Source: Pseudonocardia endophytica
GTDB lineage: Bacteria > Actinomycetota > Actinomycetes > Mycobacteriales > Pseudonocardiaceae
Reading direction: 5' to 3'
NCBI RefSeq assembly: GCF_004339565.1
Contig: NZ_SMFZ01000001.1
Span: 3,162,001 to 3,226,000 of the forward strand
DNA length: 64,000 nt
Made by a program: the position numbers and the translations under genes. Every line of letters begins with the position of its first letter. The stretch's first letter is position 1. Under the pieces are notes generated by a model. It saw nothing but the letters and a program-made list of their open reading frames with translations. It searched no databases and had not been told where the DNA came from. This document shows positions 59,249 through 64,000 of this stretch, piece after piece.

Positions 59249-62161
59249 GTGGCAACGGGAACGACCAGTTCGGGCACGACGCGTGGCAAGGCGGGTGGCT
59301 CCAGGCGGACGCCGACCTCGACCGGCACCGCGTCGGGCCGTCCGACGCGACGGCTGGTGATCGTCGAGTCCCCCACCAAGGCGAAGAAGATCGCCCCCTA
59401 CCTGGGGAACGACTACGTCGTCGAATCCTCGGTCGGGCACATCCGCGACCTGCCGCGCGGCGCGGCCGACGTCCCCGCCAAGTACAAGGGCGAGCCGTGG
59501 GCGCGTCTCGGCGTGGACGTGGACAACCAGTTCAGCCCGCTCTACATCGTCACGCCGGAGAAGAAGAGCACCGTCTCCGAGCTGCGCGAGGCGCTCAAGT
59601 CGGTGGACGAGCTGCTGCTCGCGACGGACCCCGACCGCGAGGGCGAGGCCATCGCCTGGCACCTGCTCGAGACGCTGAAGCCGAAGATCCCGGTGCGCCG
59701 GATGGTGTTCCACGAGATCACCGAGTCGGCGATCCGGGCGGCCGCGGAGAACACCCGCGAGCTGGACCAGGACCTCGTCGACGCGCAGGAGACGCGCCGC
59801 ATCCTGGACCGCCTCTACGGCTACGAGGTCTCCCCCGTGCTGTGGAAGAAGGTCATGCCGAAGCTGTCGGCGGGCCGGGTGCAGTCGGTCGCGACGCGGC
59901 TGATCGTCGAACGCGAGTGGGCGCGGATCCGGTTCACCTCCGCCGAGTACTGGGACATCGGCGCGCAGCTGGACGCGGGCGCCGAGGCCACCCCCCGCCA
60001 GTTCGGGGCGCGGCTGACCCAGATCGACGACGACCGGGTCGCCACCGGCCGCGACTTCGACTCGGACGGCAAGCCGAAGGCTCCGACGGGCGCCAGGGCG
60101 CAGCGGACCGACGCCCGGCTGGGCGACGCCGGCAGCGGTCTGCGGATCCTCGCCGAGGCGGACGCCCGCCGGCTGGCCGAGTCGCTCCAGGACCAGGCCA
60201 TGACCGTGTCGTCGGTGGAGTCGAAGCCGTACACGCGCAAGCCGTACCCGCCGTTCATGACCTCGACGCTGCAGCAGGAGGCGGGCCGCAAGCTCCGGTT
60301 CTCCTCCGAGCGGACGATGCGCAGCGCGCAGCGGCTGTACGAGAACGGCCACATCACCTACATGCGGACGGACTCGACGACGCTCTCCGACACCGCCATC
60401 CAGGCCGCCCGCGCCCAGGCTCGCGAGCTCTACGGCGACCGCTACGTCGCCGACTCGCCGCGCCAGTACACGCGCAAGGTGAAGAACGCGCAGGAGGCCC
60501 ACGAGGCGATCCGGCCGGCGGGCGAGTCGTTCCGGACGCCGGGTGAGATCGCCCGCGAGGTCGACGGCGACGACTTCCGCCTCTACGAGCTGATCTGGCA
60601 GCGCACGATCGCGTCCCAGATGAACGACGCCCGCGGCACGACGGTCAGCGTCCGGATCACCGGCACGGCCGGCACCGGCGAGGCGTGCACGTTCTCCGCG
60701 TCCGGTCGGACGATCACGTTCCCCGGGTTCCTCAAGGCCTACGTGGAGTCGGTCGAGGACGAGTCCCCCGGGAACCAGGCCGACGACGCCGAGTCCCGCC
60801 TGCCGGAGCTGACGGAGGGGCAGGCGCTCACCGCCGTCGAACTGGACCCGGACGGGCACTCGACCAACCCGCCGTCGCGGTTCACCGAGCCGGCGCTGGT
60901 CAAGCAGCTCGAGGAGCTGGGGATCGGCAGGCCCTCCACCTACGCGTCGATCATCAAGACGATCCTCGACCGCGGGTACGTGTGGAAGAAGGGCGCGGCC
61001 CTGGTGCCGTCCTGGGTCGCGTTCTCCGTGGTCAACCTGCTGGAGGAGCATTTCGGCCAGCTGGTGGACTACGACTTCACCGCGGGCATGGAGGACGACC
61101 TCGACTCGATCGCCTCGGGTCACGACTCCCGGGTCGACTGGCTCAACGGCTTCTACTTCGGGGCCGGGAAGAGCGCCGAGAGCTCGGTCGCCCAGGCCGG
61201 AGGTCTCAAAAAGCTCGTCGGGGCGAACCTCGAGGAGATCGACGCCCGCACGGTCAACTCGATCACGATGTTCCCGAACGACCCGCAGTACGACAACGTC
61301 GTCGTCCGCGTCGGCCGCTACGGGCCGTACCTGGAGCGGATCGTCGACGGGGAGTCGCAGCGGGCGAACCTGAAGGACGACCTCGCTCCGGACGAGCTGA
61401 CCCCGGAGATCGCCGAGCAGCTGTTCTCGGTCCCGCAGGAGGGCCGCAAGCTGGGCACCGACCCGGTGACCGGGCACGAGATCGTCGCGAAGGAGGGCCG
61501 GTTCGGTCCGTACGTGACCGAACTGCTGCCCGACCCGGAGCCTCCGGCCGATGGCACGACGAAGAAGAAGGCCCCGGCGAAGCCGAAGCCGCGCACCGGG
61601 TCGCTGCTCAAGACGATGTCGCTGGACACGATCACGCTCGATGACGCGCTGAAGCTGCTGTCGCTGCCGCGCGTCGTCGGGACCGACCCGGACTCCGGCG
61701 ACGAGATCACGGCGCAGAACGGCCGCTACGGGCCGTACCTGAAGCGGGGCACCGACTCGCGCTCGCTGAGCGACGAGGAGCAGCTGTTCACCGTGACCCT
61801 CGAGCAGGCGCTGGAGATCTACAAGCAGCCCAAGCAACGGGGACGCGGCGCCGCCGCCCAGCCGCCGCTGCGCGAGCTCGGCACCGACCCGTCGACCGGC
61901 CAGAAGATGGTGATCAAGGACGGCCGCTTCGGGCCGTACGTCACCGACGGCGAGTCGAACGCCAGCCTGCGCAAGGGCGACTCCGTCGAGCAGCTGACCG
62001 ACGAGCGGGCGTCCGAGCTGCTCGCCGAGCGCCGCGCCAAGGCGCCGCCGAAGAAGAAGGCCCCGGCGAAGCGCACCGCGGCCGCGAGCAAGACCGGCAC
62101 CACGACGTCGAAGAAGGCTCCCGCGAAGCGCACCACGACGCGGAAGACGCCGGCGAAGTAA
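59249..62161 (+). CDS. topA: DNA topoisomerase I TopA
   Basis: Type IA topoisomerase that relaxes negative supercoils, 970 residues. The Toprim domain begins RRLVIVESPTKAKKIAPYLG and has the metal motif ATDPDREGEAIAWHLLE. The catalytic Tyr371 is in ITYMRTDSTTLS. The C-terminal half has several repeated modules with GRYGPYL, GRFGPYVTELL and GRFGPYVTDGE, without zinc-finger Cys, as in other actinobacteria, and ends in a Lys/Ala/Pro-rich basic tail (KKKAPAKRTAAASK and further copies) that aids DNA binding and fast strand passage in mycobacteria. The GTG start follows a GAGGTAGGA stretch. A family A palindrome lies just after the stop. Confidence 0.96.
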   Translation: MATGTTSSGTTRGKAGGSRRTPTSTGTASGRPTRRLVIVESPTKAKKIAPYLGNDYVVESSVGHIRDLPRGAADVPAKYKGEPWARLGVDVDNQFSPLYIVTPEKKSTVSELREALKSVDELLLATDPDREGEAIAWHLLETLKPKIPVRRMVFHEITESAIRAAAENTRELDQDLVDAQETRRILDRLYGYEVSPVLWKKVMPKLSAGRVQSVATRLIVEREWARIRFTSAEYWDIGAQLDAGAEATPRQFGARLTQIDDDRVATGRDFDSDGKPKAPTGARAQRTDARLGDAGSGLRILAEADARRLAESLQDQAMTVSSVESKPYTRKPYPPFMTSTLQQEAGRKLRFSSERTMRSAQRLYENGHITYMRTDSTTLSDTAIQAARAQARELYGDRYVADSPRQYTRKVKNAQEAHEAIRPAGESFRTPGEIAREVDGDDFRLYELIWQRTIASQMNDARGTTVSVRITGTAGTGEACTFSASGRTITFPGFLKAYVESVEDESPGNQADDAESRLPELTEGQALTAVELDPDGHSTNPPSRFTEPALVKQLEELGIGRPSTYASIIKTILDRGYVWKKGAALVPSWVAFSVVNLLEEHFGQLVDYDFTAGMEDDLDSIASGHDSRVDWLNGFYFGAGKSAESSVAQAGGLKKLVGANLEEIDARTVNSITMFPNDPQYDNVVVRVGRYGPYLERIVDGESQRANLKDDLAPDELTPEIAEQLFSVPQEGRKLGTDPVTGHEIVAKEGRFGPYVTELLPDPEPPADGTTKKKAPAKPKPRTGSLLKTMSLDTITLDDALKLLSLPRVVGTDPDSGDEITAQNGRYGPYLKRGTDSRSLSDEEQLFTVTLEQALEIYKQPKQRGRGAAAQPPLRELGTDPSTGQKMVIKDGRFGPYVTDGESNASLRKGDSVEQLTDERASELLAERRAKAPPKKKAPAKRTAAASKTGTTTSKKAPAKRTTTRKTPAK

Positions 62162-62171
62162 CCCCTCTCCG

Positions 62172-62224
62172 CGAACGAGGGGCACCGTCGAGCAACGTCA
62201 TTGCTCGAAGGTGCCCCTCGTTCG
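62172..62224. repeat. Palindromic repeat family A, copy 2 (terminator-like)
   Basis: CGAACGAGGGGCACC (62172-62186) pairs perfectly with 62210-62224. After one G-A mismatch, TCGAGCAA pairs with TTGCTCGA around the loop CGTCA. It stands between convergent topA and the YqeY gene and could stop both. The loop and inner stem match copy 1 at 8631-8679, while the middle of the stem has changed in paired fashion. Confidence 0.8.
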
Positions 62225-62238
62225 TGTGGAGGTCGGGG

Positions 62239-62712
62239 TCAGCCTGCGGCGAGCTGCTTCTTCACGGCGGCGGCGACCCGGCCGCCCTCGGCGCGCCCCT
62301 CTGCGGCGGCGTTGGCCTTCTTCATCACCTGGCCCATCTGCCGCTGACCGGGCTTCTCACCGGTCTCCGCCTCGACGGCCGCGACGGCGTCGCGCGCCAG
62401 CTGGTCCACCTCGTCGTCGGAGAGCTGGGTGGGGAGGTAGCGGGCCAGCACCTCGCCCTCCGCGCGCTCCCGCTCCGCCTGCTCGGCGCGGCCCGCGCCC
62501 TCGAACGCCTCCGCGGACTCGGCGCGACGCTTCGTCTCCTTCGTGATGACGGAGCGCACCTCGTCGTCGGACAGCTCCTTCGCCGACGATCCCGCGACCT
62601 CGGCGTTGCCGATCGCGGTCAGGGCCGAACGCAGGGTGGTACGGACGAGCTCGTCGCGGCTCTTCATGGCCGCCGTCAGGTCGGTCCGCAGCTGCTCCTT
62701 GAGGGTGCTCAC
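62239..62712 (-). CDS. GatB/YqeY-domain protein
   Basis: Cytosolic helical protein of 157 residues resembling YqeY and the tail domain of GatB. It begins MSTLKEQLRTDLTAAMKSRD and has ELVRTTLRSALTAIGNAEVA, VRSVITKETKRRAESAEAFE, LARYLPTQLSDDEVDQLARD and GQRQMGQVMKKANAAAEGRA. GatB tail domains bind tRNA in amidotransferases, so tRNA or amidation quality control is a fair guess, but stand-alone forms are uncharacterised. The GTG start at 62712 fits the family. It diverges from the metallophosphoesterase gene. Confidence 0.88.
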   Translation of the reverse strand: MSTLKEQLRTDLTAAMKSRDELVRTTLRSALTAIGNAEVAGSSAKELSDDEVRSVITKETKRRAESAEAFEGAGRAEQAERERAEGEVLARYLPTQLSDDEVDQLARDAVAAVEAETGEKPGQRQMGQVMKKANAAAEGRAEGGRVAAAVKKQLAAG

Positions 62713-62757
62713 GGCGTGCACGGTAGTGGACCGACGGCGGGACGTACGCTGGGATTC

Positions 62758-63699
62758 ATGCCTCGCGTCTCGTCTCCCCTGCGCGTTCTCGCCGGTCTGG
62801 CCGCGGTCGGTGCCGCGACGCTGGCCTACGCGGCCGGGATCGAGCGACGGTGGTGGACGTTGCGCGAGACGGAGATCCCGGTGCTGGCGCCGGACGCGCG
62901 CCCGCTCACGATCCTGCACGTCTCGGACCTGCACCTGACGCCGAACCAGCGCAGCAAGATCCGCTGGGTGTCCGAGCTGGACCGTCTCGACCCCGATCTG
63001 GTGGTCAACACCGGCGACAACCTGGCTCACCCGGGCGCGGTCCCCGGCGTGCTGACCGCGCTGGGCCCGCTGCTGGCCCGCCCGGGGGCGTTCGTGTTCG
63101 GCAGCAACGACTACTACGGCCCCACACCGAAGAACCCGGCCCGGTACCTGACGCCGAGGAACGAGCGGCGGATCCACGGCGAGCCCCTCCCGTGGACCGA
63201 CCTGAGGGCGGCGTTCCGCGAGCACGGCTGGGTCGACGCGACGCACTCCCGCCAGACGCTGACCGTCGACGGCCGCACGGTGTCCGTCGCCGGCGTCGAC
63301 GACCCGCATCTGAACCTCGACCGCTACACGCAGGTCTCCGGCCACGACCCGGACGCCGATCTGCGCCTCGGCCTGACCCATTCCCCCGAGCCGCGCGTGC
63401 TGGACGGCTTCGCCGCCGACGGCTACGATCTCGTGCTCGCCGGCCATACCCACGGCGGCCAGCTGCGCCTGCCGGGCTTCGGCGCGATCGTCACGAACTG
63501 CGGCATCGACCGCTCCCGCGCCCGCGGCGCGTCCCGGTGGGGCAGCCACACGCGCCTGCACGTCTCGGCGGGTCTGGGCACGTCCCCGTACGCGCCGGTC
63601 CGCTTCGCCTGCCCTCCGGAGGCGACCCTCGTGACGCTGGTCCCGCGACCCGCGCAGCCGTCGGATACCCGCGCGCGGGCGGCGGAAGGCGTCGGGTAG
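62758..63699 (+). CDS. Membrane-associated metallophosphoesterase
   Basis: Calcineurin-like phosphoesterase of 313 residues. A hydrophobic segment at about 6-28 anchors or exports it. The metal motifs are all present: [37 protein letters not shown] (GNxx form changed to SND), LTHSPEP and [15 protein letters not shown]. It resembles the YkuE/LpxH-like group; a lipid phosphate or pyrophosphate is a possible substrate but not shown. TACGCT (62745-62750) ends 7 bases before the ATG, so the mRNA is probably leaderless. tRNA-Pro follows 33 bases after the stop. Confidence 0.87.
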   Translation: MPRVSSPLRVLAGLAAVGAATLAYAAGIERRWWTLRETEIPVLAPDARPLTILHVSDLHLTPNQRSKIRWVSELDRLDPDLVVNTGDNLAHPGAVPGVLTALGPLLARPGAFVFGSNDYYGPTPKNPARYLTPRNERRIHGEPLPWTDLRAAFREHGWVDATHSRQTLTVDGRTVSVAGVDDPHLNLDRYTQVSGHDPDADLRLGLTHSPEPRVLDGFAADGYDLVLAGHTHGGQLRLPGFGAIVTNCGIDRSRARGASRWGSHTRLHVSAGLGTSPYAPVRFACPPEATLVTLVPRPAQPSDTRARAAEGVG

Positions 63700-63732
63700 A
63701 GTTCCACACGGCTCGCGGGAGACTGCGATGCT

Positions 63733-63807
<75 letters not shown>

Positions 63808-63813
63808 AACACA

Positions 63814-63859
63814 AAGGCCCTGGTCAGAGACTCGGAACACCGAGTGAGACCAGGGCCTT
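63814..63859. terminator. Nested hairpin between tRNA-Pro and the integrase gene
   Basis: AAGGCCCTGGTC (63814-63825) pairs with GACCAGGGCCTT (63848-63859), and inside it ACTCGG (63830-63835) pairs with CCGAGT (63840-63845). It follows the tRNA by 7 bases and the integrase stop by 38 bases, so it can end both convergent transcripts. Confidence 0.75.
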
Positions 63860-63897
63860 CGTCGCGTCCGACGGCCGCCGAGTGACTATCTGCGTGA

Positions 63898-64000
63898 CTA
63901 CCCCGCCTCATCGGGAAACAGCCGGTTCATGGCCGTCGCGCCGTCGTCGATCACCGGCCGGATCTGCTTCCGGTAGATCTGCTCGGTGACGGTGCTGCCG
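63898..64000 (-). CDS. Tyrosine integrase, C-terminal end (partial)
   Basis: The last 33 codons of a gene that continues beyond the right edge. They read GSTVTEQIYRKQIRPVIDDG followed by ATAMNRLFPDEAG. The spacing of the Tyr in QIYRKQIRPV before a GATAM segment is typical of the C-terminal active-site end of tyrosine recombinases of actinophages and actinobacterial integrative elements. The gene points at tRNA-Pro, 92 bases away, the usual layout for an element integrated at a tRNA 3' end. The rest of the protein and the element are not visible. Confidence 0.8.
   Translation of the reverse strand, partial: GSTVTEQIYRKQIRPVIDDGATAMNRLFPDEAG

Noticed and set aside
59126-62185. A 1019-codon frame antisense to topA
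   Set aside because: Long open antisense frames are expected at this GC content because stop codons are rare. It has no domain pattern, while the sense strand is a complete topoisomerase.

Overview
The window is very GC-rich DNA with dense, mostly overlapping genes, many GTG starts and several apparently leaderless starts. A mycothiol synthase, a GlnR-type regulator, an LmeA-type protein, DUF3073, PurS and a Tad pilus set all point to a mycolata-related actinobacterium. The general character suggests Pseudonocardia or a close relative; this genus call is inference. Two blocks keep gene orders known from Mycobacterium tuberculosis: about 1-25 kb resembles the Rv0786c-Rv0820 neighbourhood, and 43-62 kb resembles Rv3646c-Rv3662c.

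Layout. 1-3.6 kb: phosphate importer pstSCAB, read leftwards behind a PHO-box-like repeat. 3.7-6.8 kb: mshD, glnR, lmeA and a membrane thioredoxin. 6.8-8.7 kb: a sulfur operon (DUF4395, rhodanese-type sulfurtransferase, DUF1416) behind a 24-residue leader peptide with three Cys codons and a four-segment RNA switch over the first ribosome binding site. 8.7-11 kb: a nitrobindin-like protein and 5-oxoprolinase subunits B and C. 11-15 kb: a repeat-rich membrane protein and a DivIVA-like coiled-coil protein. 15-18 kb: Fur-family regulator, YgfZ, DUF3073 and an NrtR-like regulator. 17.8-24 kb: purM, purF, an SCP-like gene, purL and purS. A 160-bp palindromic mobile-element remnant sits exactly between the purL stop and the next start, and purQ is not in its usual place.

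25.9-32.2 kb: an apparent C4-polyol (erythritol/threitol) catabolic cluster made of a zinc dehydrogenase, an MFS permease, a DhaK-DhaL kinase, an RpiB-type isomerase and a SorC-type regulator, with three evenly spaced operator-like repeats and a broken SDR gene. 32.3-39.5 kb: purC, purB and purD interleaved with a TetR regulator, a threonine aldolase, an aminotransferase and a small secreted protein. 39.6-43 kb: a Tat-exported phosphodiesterase, an epoxide-hydrolase-like enzyme, a holin-like membrane protein and an ArfB-like rescue factor, then an array of palindromic tandem repeats. 43.2-51.5 kb: a degenerate Fic-like protein, a HAD phosphatase and the Tad/Flp pilus genes (ssd, tadA, tadB, tadC, pilin, two TadE/G-like pseudopilins). 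51.9-63.7 kb: an SftH/MrfA-type helicase, a proton-pumping pyrophosphatase, two related lipoproteins, topA, a YqeY protein and a metallophosphoesterase. The right edge holds tRNA-Pro(CGG) and the C-terminal end of a tyrosine integrase facing it, so an integrative element probably starts here and continues outside the window.

The window is also rich in small palindromic repeats. Two families have two dispersed copies each, with changes that preserve stem pairing, and a third occurs as a pair between tadB and tadC. Annotation was done by reading alone; no database or folding program was run, so family names rest on recognised motifs and gene order.
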